NCBI GenBank assembly: GCA_944324115.1
Contig: CALUVB010000018.1
Location: forward strand, 1 to 49,312
DNA: 49,312 bases
Origin: an uncultured Elusimicrobiales bacterium
Lineage (GTDB): Bacteria; Elusimicrobiota; Elusimicrobia; Elusimicrobiales; Elusimicrobiaceae
Reading direction: 5' to 3'
The position numbers and the translations under genes are program-made. Shown here piece by piece: positions 33,691 to 42,343 of the stretch; position 1 is the first letter of the stretch, and each line of letters starts with the position of its first letter. The notes under the pieces are model-generated. The model was given only the letters and a program-made list of their open reading frames with translations. It was not told the origin of the DNA and did not search any database.

Positions 33691-34200
33691 TTAATGCGTA
33701 AAATAACTGCCTTGTCCTCCCGCTCCCGCTTCCGTATAGGATTTGCCAAAACCGATTCCTTTACAGACATCTCCGTTTTCGCCGTCTTGGCAATAAATCA
33801 CTGGGCTTTTGCCCATGTCTATATATAAAGAATATTCATAATTAGAGTTGATACGCAACGCCCGCAAGACAAAAAAAGTATCACTTCCACCTTCTACACG
33901 GAAAGAAAATAACTGGGACTCCGGTACAGGCACGGTCCAACTTTCCAAATCCTGACAATCTTGCCCTCGCCCCGCCAAAAGGCATTCTTCTGCTGCGGGG
34001 CGCACACTGCCAAAAATAACTTCCGCCTCTGCCGCACGGCTCCGCTCCACAGCTTTAGTATATTGAGGTAATGCCACCGCGGCCAAGATGCCAATAATCA
34101 ACACCACGACCAACAGCTCTATTAGGGTAAATCCCCGCAGATCCGGCTGTGTCCAAAACTTGTAAGACGGCTTATATGAATTAATATAAGATAAAACCAT
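33691..34200 (-). CDS. Type IV pilin-like protein, pilin I
   Basis: A 169-residue prepilin. The leader (MVLSYINSYKPSYKFWTQPDLRG, 23 residues) is unrelated to the MNKIYQK family, but [37 protein letters not shown] is conserved. Cysteines occur as CLLAGRGQDC and YC..DVCKGIGFGK. It has no T-tract module. Its ATG lies 17 bases after the 3' end of tRNA-Phe, with GGA seven bases upstream as a weak ribosome site. It may be transcribed by read-through from the tRNA. Confidence 0.88.
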   Translation of the reverse strand: MVLSYINSYKPSYKFWTQPDLRGFTLIELLVVVLIIGILAAVALPQYTKAVERSRAAEAEVIFGSVRPAAEECLLAGRGQDCQDLESWTVPVPESQLFSFRVEGGSDTFFVLRALRINSNYEYSLYIDMGKSPVIYCQDGENGDVCKGIGFGKSYTEAGAGGQGSYFTH

Positions 34201-34217
34201 ATGTTATCCAAAAAAAA

Positions 34218-34289
34218 TGCCGAGGGACAGGATCGAACTGTCGACACCTGGTTTTTCAGACCAGTGCTCTACCACTGAGCTACCTCGGC
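34218..34289 (-). tRNA. tRNA-Phe (GAA anticodon)
   Basis: A complete 72-base cloverleaf on the minus strand. Acceptor GCCGAGG pairs with CCTCGGC, discriminator A. The D arm is GCTC/GAGC, the anticodon stem CTGGT/ACCAG with loop CTGAAAA (anticodon GAA), and the T arm GACAG-TTCGATC-CTGTC. CCA is not encoded; eight T follow. Confidence 0.96.
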
Positions 34290-34381
34290 ATTACTGTTAT
34301 ATTATACAAAAATATAATCAGTTTGAAAATTTCATCTCCTCTGCACCCGCGGGCTATATTTAACATCGCCCGATATCCGTG

Positions 34382-35143
34382 CTATTGTTCCACTTTGGCC
34401 GCATACACAGCATAAGGCGATCTAGCCGACTGATTCTGCCCGTTGGGCAAAGAACGAGACCAGAAAGCATATTCCAAAAAGCGCTCCAGAGATTCTTTTT
34501 CCAATTTCCTTGCAACATAATCATTGCAGCCCGCCGCCAACACATTCATAACTACGGAAGGGCGCTTGTTTTTTAATACAATTTTTAAATGATTTTGATA
34601 ATATTGCCGCATATTGTCTATGCAGGCCGGCTCTTGGGTATAGCTTTTTAAATAGGAGAGATAGTCATTAAAAAACAATTTAAATCCTTTGTCCGAAAAG
34701 ACTCTTTCCACCATATACTTCGTATCCACAAAAGCCATGTTTTCCGGATATGCAAACAGCAGCTCTGCCAAAATAGCCGGCTGTTCTTCTGCCAATTTAT
34801 CTAAATTCTCTTGTGAGAAACGGTTGCTGTCCACATAAGGCAATTGTCCTTTTAACATTTCATTGCTCTGTGCAATAAAACGCTGCGCATTTTTCATATT
34901 CCATATTTCCACATCAGAAAATTGCTCATATTGCTGGCGGGTGATTTCTTCCACCAACTTCTCTTTTTTAATTCTGTTCCAAGGGGCGGCTGTATAAGAA
35001 TTTTTCTTTAGCCAGCTTTCTAACTCTTGTCTTTGATGTTCCAGTCGTTCATATTGCACTAAACGGGCCTGCAGCGGAGCTTGTGCATACGACGCAATCG
35101 GCACAGCTACTATACTCAACAACAATACAAACCATTTTCTCAT
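34382..35143 (-). CDS. Secreted hypothetical protein
   Basis: A 253-residue protein with a clear signal peptide (MRKWFVLLLSIVAVPIASYAQA, cleavage probably after YAQ or AQA). The mature part is largely alpha-helical and charged (LQARLVQYERLEHQRQELESWLKK..), with three Cys that could pair (ACIDN, GCNDY). No domain is recognised. AGGAGAT precedes the ATG. It stands alone between tRNA-Phe and the RlmI-like gene. The likely location is the periplasm. Confidence 0.75.
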   Translation of the reverse strand: MRKWFVLLLSIVAVPIASYAQAPLQARLVQYERLEHQRQELESWLKKNSYTAAPWNRIKKEKLVEEITRQQYEQFSDVEIWNMKNAQRFIAQSNEMLKGQLPYVDSNRFSQENLDKLAEEQPAILAELLFAYPENMAFVDTKYMVERVFSDKGFKLFFNDYLSYLKSYTQEPACIDNMRQYYQNHLKIVLKNKRPSVVMNVLAAGCNDYVARKLEKESLERFLEYAFWSRSLPNGQNQSARSPYAVYAAKVEQ

Positions 35144-35193
35144 AAGCGATATCTCCTAATAGAAAATACTGCAATATATACACTGCAAAAGCC

Positions 35194-36366
35194 TTACCGC
35201 ACTTGAATCAGCGCAAAGTGCAGATAGTCTGTTTCAGGCATACCCAGCAAAATAGGATGGTCTTTCGCTTGGCCGCGCAATTCCACCAATACGGCCCGTT
35301 TGCCCGCTTTGCTCACTCCTTGGCGGACAATATCAGCGAACAATTCCCGCGTGATATGGTGTGAACAGGTAGAAAAAGCCAAATAACCGCCCGCTTCCAA
35401 TCCTTCAACAGCCATTTTAACCAGTTTAACATATAAACCAACAGCTTTGGGCAAATTTTTGCGGCTTTTGGCAAAAGCAGGCGGGTCCAACAGGACAAAA
35501 TCCGGCTGGTCAGGAAGTTCTTTTTTCTTCATGGCCAACAAAATACGCTCCGCATCGTCGCGATGATATACGACCTCATCTTTCACTCCGTTCAGCTCGG
35601 CATTTTTATTGGCAAATTCCACTGCCGCGGCAGAGGAGTCACACCCCCACACCTGCGCCGCACCCGCCAAAGCCGCCGTAATGCCAAAAGACCCAATATA
35701 GCCATACAAATCCAATACCAGCTTGTCTTTGAAATAAGGCTTTAAGAAGGCGCGGTTCTCCCTTTGGTCATAATAGAAGCCCGTTTTTTGCCCTACCAAC
35801 AGCGGCACTTCGTATTTGACTCCGTTTTCTTCTATTTGCACTGTCTCTGGCACGTCTCCGACGGTTTCCGGTGTATTGCCCAATCCTTCCAAGGTGCGGA
35901 AAGAACTGTCCGCCCGGTATAAAATACCTCTGGGTTTAAAAATCTTTTTCAGCGCCGTGGTAATGGCGTCTTTTTGTTTTTCCATACCGGCCGTCAAAAT
36001 TTCCGCCACTAGAACATCGCCGTACCGGTCCACCACCAGCCCCGGCATATTGTCGGATTCTCCGTAACACATACGCCCATATTTACGCACCCCTATTTCC
36101 TTTCGCCAATCATACGCCGCATCTAAATTTTGAAAAATAAAATCTTCAGCAAGCGGCTCCGGCCCTTTTTTTACTAAACGTACGGCTATGAGGCTGTGCG
36201 GGTTGAAAAATCCCGTTCCCACAACGGCGCCGTCGCTGTCTTTTACGCGGACCAAAGAGCCCGGCTCCACCGATGTATCCAATCCGTCTATCTCATTGGA
36301 AAAAATCCAATAATGTCCTGCTGCGATACGGCGTTGTTCTTTGGGTTTGAGTGTTATTTCAGTCAT
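35194..36366 (-). CDS. Class I SAM-dependent rRNA methyltransferase (RlmI family)
   Basis: A 390-residue protein with an N-terminal PUA domain (about 1-75: LKPKEQRRIAAGHYWIFSNEI, GSLVRVKDSDGAVVGTGFFNP) and a central EEHEE-like domain. The Rossmann methyltransferase has LVLDLYGYIGSFGITAALAGA (about 215), the SAM contact WGCDSSAAAVEFANKNAELNG, and the catalytic LLDPPAFAKSRKN (about 290). CSHH near the C-terminus is typical of the 23S rRNA m5C methyltransferase RlmI/RlmO group. It overlaps pyrE by 8 bases and is the last gene of the operon. Confidence 0.9.
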   Translation of the reverse strand: MTEITLKPKEQRRIAAGHYWIFSNEIDGLDTSVEPGSLVRVKDSDGAVVGTGFFNPHSLIAVRLVKKGPEPLAEDFIFQNLDAAYDWRKEIGVRKYGRMCYGESDNMPGLVVDRYGDVLVAEILTAGMEKQKDAITTALKKIFKPRGILYRADSSFRTLEGLGNTPETVGDVPETVQIEENGVKYEVPLLVGQKTGFYYDQRENRAFLKPYFKDKLVLDLYGYIGSFGITAALAGAAQVWGCDSSAAAVEFANKNAELNGVKDEVVYHRDDAERILLAMKKKELPDQPDFVLLDPPAFAKSRKNLPKAVGLYVKLVKMAVEGLEAGGYLAFSTCSHHITRELFADIVRQGVSKAGKRAVLVELRGQAKDHPILLGMPETDYLHFALIQVR

Positions 36367-36952
36367 GTTCGGTGTCCTTATTTAAATTATCCACTTCCTG
36401 CACAGGAACGCCGGAAGAACACAGCGGGCAGTCTTTGGCGGTAAACGTTTGAATGGGATAAGAGAGCAAAGCCCGCAGCGGAATAGTCAAAGGCAAAATA
36501 CCCATAGAGCGGTCCACCATAACAGCAATCCCCAACACTTTGGCCCCGGCCTCTTTCACCAGCGTTTCGGCGCGCAACACTTTACGTCCGCCCACCGTCA
36601 CATCATCAACCAGCAGCACCGTTTCCCCCGGTTTAATGACGAAATTATGCTTTAAAATCATTTCCCCATTATCGTCTTTGGAAGCAAAAATAGCCCGCGC
36701 GCCGCGCACACGTGCCACTTCTTGCGCCAAAACGGAGTTAGACGGGGTCAATGCCATGACCACATCTGCCTTGGCGGGAAATTTATCAGACATCGCCTGT
36801 GCAATTTTCTGCGCCAAATTTGGGTGCTGAAGAAGCAGGGAAGTTTGAATATATGTTTGGCTATGGAAACCTGAAGGCATGACAAAATGCCCCTCCACAA
36901 TAGCTCCGTGTTCTTGTAAAAGCGACAATAAGTCTACATTATTTCTTGGCAT
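36359..36952 (-). CDS. pyrE: Orotate phosphoribosyltransferase
   Basis: A 197-residue type I phosphoribosyltransferase. The PRPP motif VLLVDDVTVGG is near residue 115, and the opening HGAIVEGHFVMPSGFHSQTYIQ fits the orotate binding region of PyrE (GHFxLxSGxHS). RARAIFASKDDNGEM corresponds to the flexible catalytic loop area. A C-terminal extension has a CPLC pair. It converts orotate and PRPP to OMP. A strong site (AAAGGAG) precedes the ATG, which overlaps the AsmA gene end by 14 bases. Other pyr genes are not in view. Confidence 0.9.
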   Translation of the reverse strand: MPRNNVDLLSLLQEHGAIVEGHFVMPSGFHSQTYIQTSLLLQHPNLAQKIAQAMSDKFPAKADVVMALTPSNSVLAQEVARVRGARAIFASKDDNGEMILKHNFVIKPGETVLLVDDVTVGGRKVLRAETLVKEAGAKVLGIAVMVDRSMGILPLTIPLRALLSYPIQTFTAKDCPLCSSGVPVQEVDNLNKDTEHD

Positions 36953-39245
36953 TGAATTCTCCTTTCAAAAATTCGCGGCTTTTATTAAAATCGGTACGCA
37001 GCCCCCGGCGCCTGGCGGATTCTATTTGTTCACCCGTCTTTTTGGCGCGCAGCATTTCCAAGCGCGGCTTCAGCATGGAAGAAGACACTTTGAATGCCAA
37101 GGCCGGATTGCCCGATTCATCAGTCAAATTCTCCGCCAGCAAGCCTCCTTTGGACCCGGGGGTGAACATAGTCCATATCACCAACTCAAATGTTTCCCGC
37201 ACCCAATCTGTCCAGCCGGACACCGCAGCCGAAATAACCGGCCCCTGCGTAAAAGCATTATTGATAATCATCGTTCCATCTTTAAAATCCACCGACACCG
37301 CCATCTCATCAAAAGCGACATCTTTCAACACTTCCCCCACCTTAAAGCTCCCGCTGCGCTCCATGCGGTGCATCATAATAAACGGAGTAAAGGTTACGTT
37401 TAAAGCTTGCTGTTCCTCAGCCAGTTTTTCCATTTGATGAATGACGCCCTCTTCCAGTTTCATATCCAACGTGCCGTTTAGTTTTGCAGCACCCGGCAAA
37501 AGACCCGTAAAAGAAAATTCTGCATTGAACCGGTTCCCGGACAACACGGTACTTGAAAAAGTATCGGCATACAATGTACCTGCAAAACTGGGCATAAAGG
37601 AAGGCAGGCGGTCGCGGAAGTTGCGCATCCACGCCAGCTCCCCGCTTTGCAGGGTTGATTTGCCATGTTTTTTAGAAAGAGCTGATATCACTTCCGCAAA
37701 ATCTTTTACCGTATCAATAAATTTCATCGGCTCAAAATGTTTCAAATATAACGAAGTCTCTATGTTGCGCTTACTGCTTTTGATGTTATTAATAGACAGG
37801 CGCAGCTTCATCGGCACAGTGTTCAGCAGGGCAGAAGAAATATAGGCATACACATTCCCCTTGCGGTAGGTGCCGGTCATTTGTAATTTCTCAAATACGC
37901 TTTGGGCCACTGTTACTTTTCCGTCTGTCGTTTGTGCATACAAATCCGAAAAGCCGTTCTTGGCGCTCAAACTGCCGCTCACACCGGCTGTTTCAAATCC
38001 CCAAAAAGAACCGGATACGCCTTTTACTCCAATGTCTGCCTGTGTAAAGCTGTATTTCCTATTCTCCCGCTTTACATCTGCCGTCACTTTTCCTTGTCCG
38101 GTCAATTTAAACCGGGCCAGCGCCGGCCAACGTTTGGAGAGTACAGCCAAATCCAACCAATCGGTTTTCAACTGGGCTTGAACCGCAAAAGGGGCCGCGC
38201 CAAAATCCAACGTACCGGCGGCAGAAGCGGCCAAATTGTCGGTTTCTACAGCCAGCTCATCTACTTGTAAACGCGTATAACCGGCGTCTAACATGCCCCG
38301 GGCCGTAATTTGCGTCTGTGGTATGGAAAAAACAGGCAAGTCTTTTTTAAACACGGACAAATCTTGATTATCAAAAGCGGGCGCCGTCACATGCAATGAA
38401 AAGAAAGGGGTAACCAAATTATCTATATCCACTGTTAAGGCAACGGGTTTGCGGAACAAGGCCACCTGCGTCTGGAAATTACGCAAGGCAAATTGGCTCC
38501 AATTAAAATTGGCAAAATTTACTTGTCCCGTACCATGTATTTCCAGGTCCGATATATTATCGCCCCAGCGGTTGCGCAGCACTGTTTCTAGGCTGAAACG
38601 GGAAAGCTCGTTGAAACGCAGCCGCCGGAAGTGCATATTCAGACCGTAGACTGCATGACTGACGCCGCTTCCCAAATCGCGGTAACTGAGGACACCGTCT
38701 TGGATACGCCAGTCCTCAATATTCACTTGGATACTTTTCCCCGTCACTTCACTTACATATGTACCTTGTGAAGATGCATTGATGGGCGGTGTATTATAAC
38801 GCCCGTCTTCCCCGCGCAAAATATTAATACGCGGTTTTTGTAGTGTAACCTCATCAATGATTAACTGCTGGTCCAACAAAGGAAGCACTTGATAGCGTAT
38901 CAGCACCGATTCGGCGGAAAGGAAAGGTTCCCCGGGGTGCACTTCACTGTCCAATACCGCAAAACCTTTTAATTCTACTGTATTGATAAATTTTAAATCA
39001 AAGGAAGAAATAACTACCGGGCGGTCAAACATGATTTGTAAGCGGTGGGTCAACGCTTCGCTAATTTGCTGTGCATTAAACATTTTTAAAGCACATACCC
39101 ACAAGGCTCCACCCAACAACAAGGCCAACATGACGCAAAAAAGCAATATTTTAAAGCAAAAAGAGAATGCCCAGCTGGCCCAGCGGCCCAACCGGGATCG
39201 TTTCTTCGGATTTTGAGATTTTTGCTTTTTGTCTTTCTTACTCAT
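36939..39245 (-). CDS. AsmA-like envelope protein
   Basis: A 768-residue protein with a lysine-rich cytoplasmic tail (1-22), one membrane segment (about 28-52) and a large beta-rich periplasmic part. The N-terminal block (ALTHRLQIMFDRPVVISSFDLKFINTVELKGFAVLDSE..FLSAESVLIRYQVLPLL) is typical of AsmA/DUF748 proteins, which form groove-like bridges for lipid transport to the outer membrane. The C-terminal AsmA-like block (TFELVIWTMFTPGSKGG) supports this. Lipid transport is family knowledge and inference here. GGGAAG precedes the ATG, 6 bases after the protease gene stop. Confidence 0.82.
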   Translation of the reverse strand: MSKKDKKQKSQNPKKRSRLGRWASWAFSFCFKILLFCVMLALLLGGALWVCALKMFNAQQISEALTHRLQIMFDRPVVISSFDLKFINTVELKGFAVLDSEVHPGEPFLSAESVLIRYQVLPLLDQQLIIDEVTLQKPRINILRGEDGRYNTPPINASSQGTYVSEVTGKSIQVNIEDWRIQDGVLSYRDLGSGVSHAVYGLNMHFRRLRFNELSRFSLETVLRNRWGDNISDLEIHGTGQVNFANFNWSQFALRNFQTQVALFRKPVALTVDIDNLVTPFFSLHVTAPAFDNQDLSVFKKDLPVFSIPQTQITARGMLDAGYTRLQVDELAVETDNLAASAAGTLDFGAAPFAVQAQLKTDWLDLAVLSKRWPALARFKLTGQGKVTADVKRENRKYSFTQADIGVKGVSGSFWGFETAGVSGSLSAKNGFSDLYAQTTDGKVTVAQSVFEKLQMTGTYRKGNVYAYISSALLNTVPMKLRLSINNIKSSKRNIETSLYLKHFEPMKFIDTVKDFAEVISALSKKHGKSTLQSGELAWMRNFRDRLPSFMPSFAGTLYADTFSSTVLSGNRFNAEFSFTGLLPGAAKLNGTLDMKLEEGVIHQMEKLAEEQQALNVTFTPFIMMHRMERSGSFKVGEVLKDVAFDEMAVSVDFKDGTMIINNAFTQGPVISAAVSGWTDWVRETFELVIWTMFTPGSKGGLLAENLTDESGNPALAFKVSSSMLKPRLEMLRAKKTGEQIESARRRGLRTDFNKSREFLKGEFNAKK

Positions 39246-39251
39246 GCTTCC

Positions 39252-39941
39252 CTACGCGCGCGAGGATATTATCTGCTCTATTATATAGTTTATCACAATT
39301 TTCCATACATTATAGGTAGAAACTGCCGTTCCGCGCACCAGCTGTCCCAAGAGCACCTTATCAGGAAACAAGCATTTGAGCACCAAAGCCAGCACAACCG
39401 CATTGGACAAAATGATAATGACAACTGAAAAAATGTTGCCGCCCGCCAGCTTTAAATCCGGCTGCTGGGTTTCCCATAAAGTCTTACAGGTTTGTATAAA
39501 ATGAAACGCCATAAAAAACCCCACCAAAAACACAAATAGGGGCCGGTAGGAAGTTACGTCTGTCAAGATAGCCGCCGCCGCATAGATAAGCCCTGTTAAA
39601 ACGGCATAAAAAGGTATGATATAGGGCGCCAGCACAACAGCGGCATTGGTGTCGTTCATTTTTACATAGCCGCTGTCTTTTCCCACTTGCATAGAGTGCA
39701 CCCGAAAGCCAAACAACATGCCCGCCGCCGCATGCGTCGTTTCATGACCGAACACATACATTCGGTCAAAATGATAACCGCAAAAATGAATGACGCTGTA
39801 CAGGGCCACCCCAGCCAGCAATTCCACCGCCGTTTGAAAATTCTTCAACACTTCCCAAAAAGAACCCAGCACTTCCGCCACGCCGAAAAAGGCGGTAGGA
39901 ATGAGCAACACGGCTATCAGCAATTTAAAAATTTTCTTCAT
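39252..39941 (-). CDS. M50-like membrane metalloprotease
   Basis: A 229-residue polytopic protein with about five or six membrane segments. A zinc motif HETTH (66-70) lies near a membrane segment in FGHETTHAAAGMLFGFRVHSMQVG, the pattern of site-2 (M50) proteases. A second acidic ligand is not certain: NDTNAAVVLAPYI may hold the family's later motif. The function is unknown; it may process a membrane substrate. The ATG lacks a clear Shine-Dalgarno site. It precedes the AsmA-like gene with a 6-base gap and follows lplA by about 170 bases. Confidence 0.68.
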   Translation of the reverse strand: MKKIFKLLIAVLLIPTAFFGVAEVLGSFWEVLKNFQTAVELLAGVALYSVIHFCGYHFDRMYVFGHETTHAAAGMLFGFRVHSMQVGKDSGYVKMNDTNAAVVLAPYIIPFYAVLTGLIYAAAAILTDVTSYRPLFVFLVGFFMAFHFIQTCKTLWETQQPDLKLAGGNIFSVVIIILSNAVVLALVLKCLFPDKVLLGQLVRGTAVSTYNVWKIVINYIIEQIISSRA

Positions 39942-40114
39942 TTATCCGGATACCATACGCCCTTAAAAAGAGGATTTCCGCCGCGCGGCCCCCAGTGACG
40001 GCGTTAAAAATCGGGCCGTCTGTTTCTCCCCGCCCCATTACGCCAACGCCCGAAAAATTTTTCTCCTCCACAGAGCGGTATTTTGCGGCAGTTGTTTGGC
40101 CGACAACCCGCCAG

Positions 40115-40807
40115 CTAAAATTTTTTATTCCATGCCGCGCCGGCGTACTGGCTCTGGGCCAGAGAACGGGCGGCAGCCAATATGGGCTCCGATATGGCAC
40201 AAGGCCGCCATGTCTGCGCCAAAAACGCCGCCGCACCCTGCGCCACGGCCCGGCGCAGGGCTGGATTGCTGCGTGCACCGGCACATTGCAAAGATCCCTG
40301 GTAAAGCACCTTTGTGCCAAAACACCTTATAGCGCCGCCTAAGATTTTCTGCCCGTTGCAAAGCAAATCATCTTCCACCGGGTTTACAAAACACCCGCTG
40401 GCACTCCCCCCTTGCGCGGGGGCATAGGCCGCCGCCGGCACCTGTCCCTGCCGCCGGCTGTGCAAGGAAGCGGTCTGCTCCAGTGCGCGCTCTATCGCGC
40501 CGTGCAAAGCGGCGTAAATTTCTTTGGGGTGCGGCCGCTGCGAGGAAAACAGCAGACTAAATGTTATATCTTGCCCATGATACACCACCCCGCCGCCCGT
40601 AGGCCTGCGGCAAAGCGGGCCGGCCTGCGGCGGGGTCTGGCGACGCACAAAATCCCAAAATTGGCTGTAACCAAAAGTCACCGCCGGACCTTCTGTCCAA
40701 TGATAAAAACGCAACACCGGCTCCGTCATAGGGTGCTGGGCCAAGGTCTCATCTAAAGCCATTTGTTCAAATACAGACAAAGGCGGCGTTAAAAAAACAA
40801 CCCCCAT
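40115..40807 (-). CDS. lplA: Lipoate-protein ligase A family protein
   Basis: A 230-residue biotin/lipoate A/B-type ligase. The family motif RRPTGGGVVYHGQDITFSLLF (about 67-87) and the lysine in CNGQKILGGAIR (about 155) are visible. It probably attaches lipoate or octanoate to the lysine of GcvH, encoded in the adjacent operon. A C-terminal accessory domain is missing, so it may be an octanoyltransferase (LipM-like) rather than a full LplA. AAGGAAAGAG precedes the ATG. It lies directly after the gcvPB terminator. Confidence 0.78.
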   Translation of the reverse strand: MGVVFLTPPLSVFEQMALDETLAQHPMTEPVLRFYHWTEGPAVTFGYSQFWDFVRRQTPPQAGPLCRRPTGGGVVYHGQDITFSLLFSSQRPHPKEIYAALHGAIERALEQTASLHSRRQGQVPAAAYAPAQGGSASGCFVNPVEDDLLCNGQKILGGAIRCFGTKVLYQGSLQCAGARSNPALRRAVAQGAAAFLAQTWRPCAISEPILAAARSLAQSQYAGAAWNKKF

Positions 40808-40861
40808 AAATCTCTTTCCTTGCCGGACCGCCTATTGGGGTTCTGCGGCGTCTCTTTATAT

Positions 40862-40889
40862 AAAAGGCGCGGCAAACGCCGCACCTTTT
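40862..40889 (-). terminator. Terminator of the gcv operon
   Basis: AAAAGGCGCGGC (40862-40873) pairs with GCCGCACCTTTT (40878-40889) with one C-A mismatch. It is followed by T-rich sequence on the minus strand. Confidence 0.8.
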
Positions 40890-40893
40890 TCCT

Positions 40894-42342
40894 TTACCAA
40901 CGCAAGTTCGGCTCCCGCGCGGCGCTTACCTCATCTATTCGCTCTACGGGTTGGTTGTGTGGAGCTTCATGCACCATACTGGGTTCTTGGGAGGCTTCCG
41001 CAAAAATACGCTGCATCGCCTGCACAAACAAATCCAGCATTTCTTTGCTTTCCGTTTCCGTCGGTTCAATCATCAAGGCTTCCGGTACAATCAGCGGGAA
41101 ATAAATCGTCGGCGCATAAAAGCCATAATCCAACAAACGCTTAGCAATATCTGCCGTACGCACGCCGTTCATTTTGTCTTTTTGAAGGGTCAACACACAC
41201 TCGTGCATGCAAGGCGCGTCAAAGAAAGCGGGGAAAGCGTCTTTAAGCAGTACGCGCACGTAATTGGCGTTGAGCACGGCGTTTTCCGCCACGTCTTTAA
41301 GCGTCTGCTCGTCATACTGGCGCAGGAAACAATACGCCCGTATACAGACGGCAATATTGCCGTAAAACGCTTTCATGCGGCCCAAGCTTTTAGGCATTTT
41401 GGCGTTTAAAAAGAATTTGCCATTTTTCTTTTCCACCAAAGGTTTCGGCAGGTATGGGGCCAGTTTTGCGCTGGCGCCCACCGGGCCGGAGCCGGGGCCT
41501 CCGCCGCCGTGCGGAGAGGCGAAGGTTTTATGCAAATTCAGATGCATCAAATCCACACCAAAAGCAGCCGGCTTAGCCACGCCGATTAACGCGTTAAAGT
41601 TCGCCCCGTCCATATATAAAAGCGCGCCGGCGGCGTGCACCATATCGGCAATTTCGCAAATGTCTTTTTCAAACAGCCCCACCGTGTTAGGCACGGTCAG
41701 CATGACTACGGCCGTTTTGTCAGACAAAGCGGTTTTAAGGGCTTCTTTATCCACGCAGCCGTCTGGGCCGGATTTAATATTAATCACGCTGTAACCCGCC
41801 ATATGGGAAGTGGCGGGGTTGGTGCCGTGGGCGGTGTCGGGCACGATAACTTCCGTGCGTTTTTTGTCTTTTTGTGCGTCAAAATAGGCCCTTGCTGTTA
41901 AAATGCCGGTCAATTCGCCTTGTGCGCCGGCAGCCGGCTGCAGCGTAAAAGCCGACATACCGGTAATCTCTTTTAACAGCTCCTGCAAGTTGTACAAAAT
42001 TTCCAGCGTACCCTGCACCGCTTCCTGCGGGGCAAATGGGTGCGCCTGCGCCAAGGCTGGCAGCACGCTGAGTACGTCATAGGCTTTGGGATTGTATTTC
42101 ATCGTGCAGGAGCCCAGCGGATAAAAGTGACTGTCCAGACAATAATTTTGCCGCGAGAGGTTAGTAAAGTGGCGCACCGTATCCAGCTCACTCAGCTGCG
42201 GCAGACGCGGCGTATGCGTGCGCAAATAACGGGCCGGAATATATTTTTCCGGCGTATTTTGCGGTTTTTCAAAGCGCACACCGCGGCGGCCGGGGCGGGA
42301 TTTCTCTATGCTCAAAGCGTTTTGTTTGATAATCTCTTGCAT
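40894..42342 (-). CDS. gcvPB: Glycine dehydrogenase (decarboxylating) subunit 2
   Basis: A 482-residue PLP-dependent C-terminal half of the glycine cleavage P-protein. The PLP lysine is in LNLHKTFASPHGGGGPGSGP (about residue 270). CYPLGSCTMKYNP-like (FYPLGSCTMKYNP) and MSAFTLQPAAGAQGELTGIL are family hallmarks. With GcvPA it decarboxylates glycine and passes the aminomethyl group to GcvH. The ATG begins 1 base after the gcvPA stop. The split P-protein is the usual form in anaerobic and deep-branching bacteria. Confidence 0.95.
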   Translation of the reverse strand: MQEIIKQNALSIEKSRPGRRGVRFEKPQNTPEKYIPARYLRTHTPRLPQLSELDTVRHFTNLSRQNYCLDSHFYPLGSCTMKYNPKAYDVLSVLPALAQAHPFAPQEAVQGTLEILYNLQELLKEITGMSAFTLQPAAGAQGELTGILTARAYFDAQKDKKRTEVIVPDTAHGTNPATSHMAGYSVINIKSGPDGCVDKEALKTALSDKTAVVMLTVPNTVGLFEKDICEIADMVHAAGALLYMDGANFNALIGVAKPAAFGVDLMHLNLHKTFASPHGGGGPGSGPVGASAKLAPYLPKPLVEKKNGKFFLNAKMPKSLGRMKAFYGNIAVCIRAYCFLRQYDEQTLKDVAENAVLNANYVRVLLKDAFPAFFDAPCMHECVLTLQKDKMNGVRTADIAKRLLDYGFYAPTIYFPLIVPEALMIEPTETESKEMLDLFVQAMQRIFAEASQEPSMVHEAPHNQPVERIDEVSAAREPNLRW

Positions 42343-42343
42343 A

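Noticed and set aside
39925-40320. 131-codon minus-strand frame overlapping lplA
   Set aside because: It is mostly an out-of-frame reading of lplA; its Arg/Pro/Trp-rich content reflects the GC-rich host gene.
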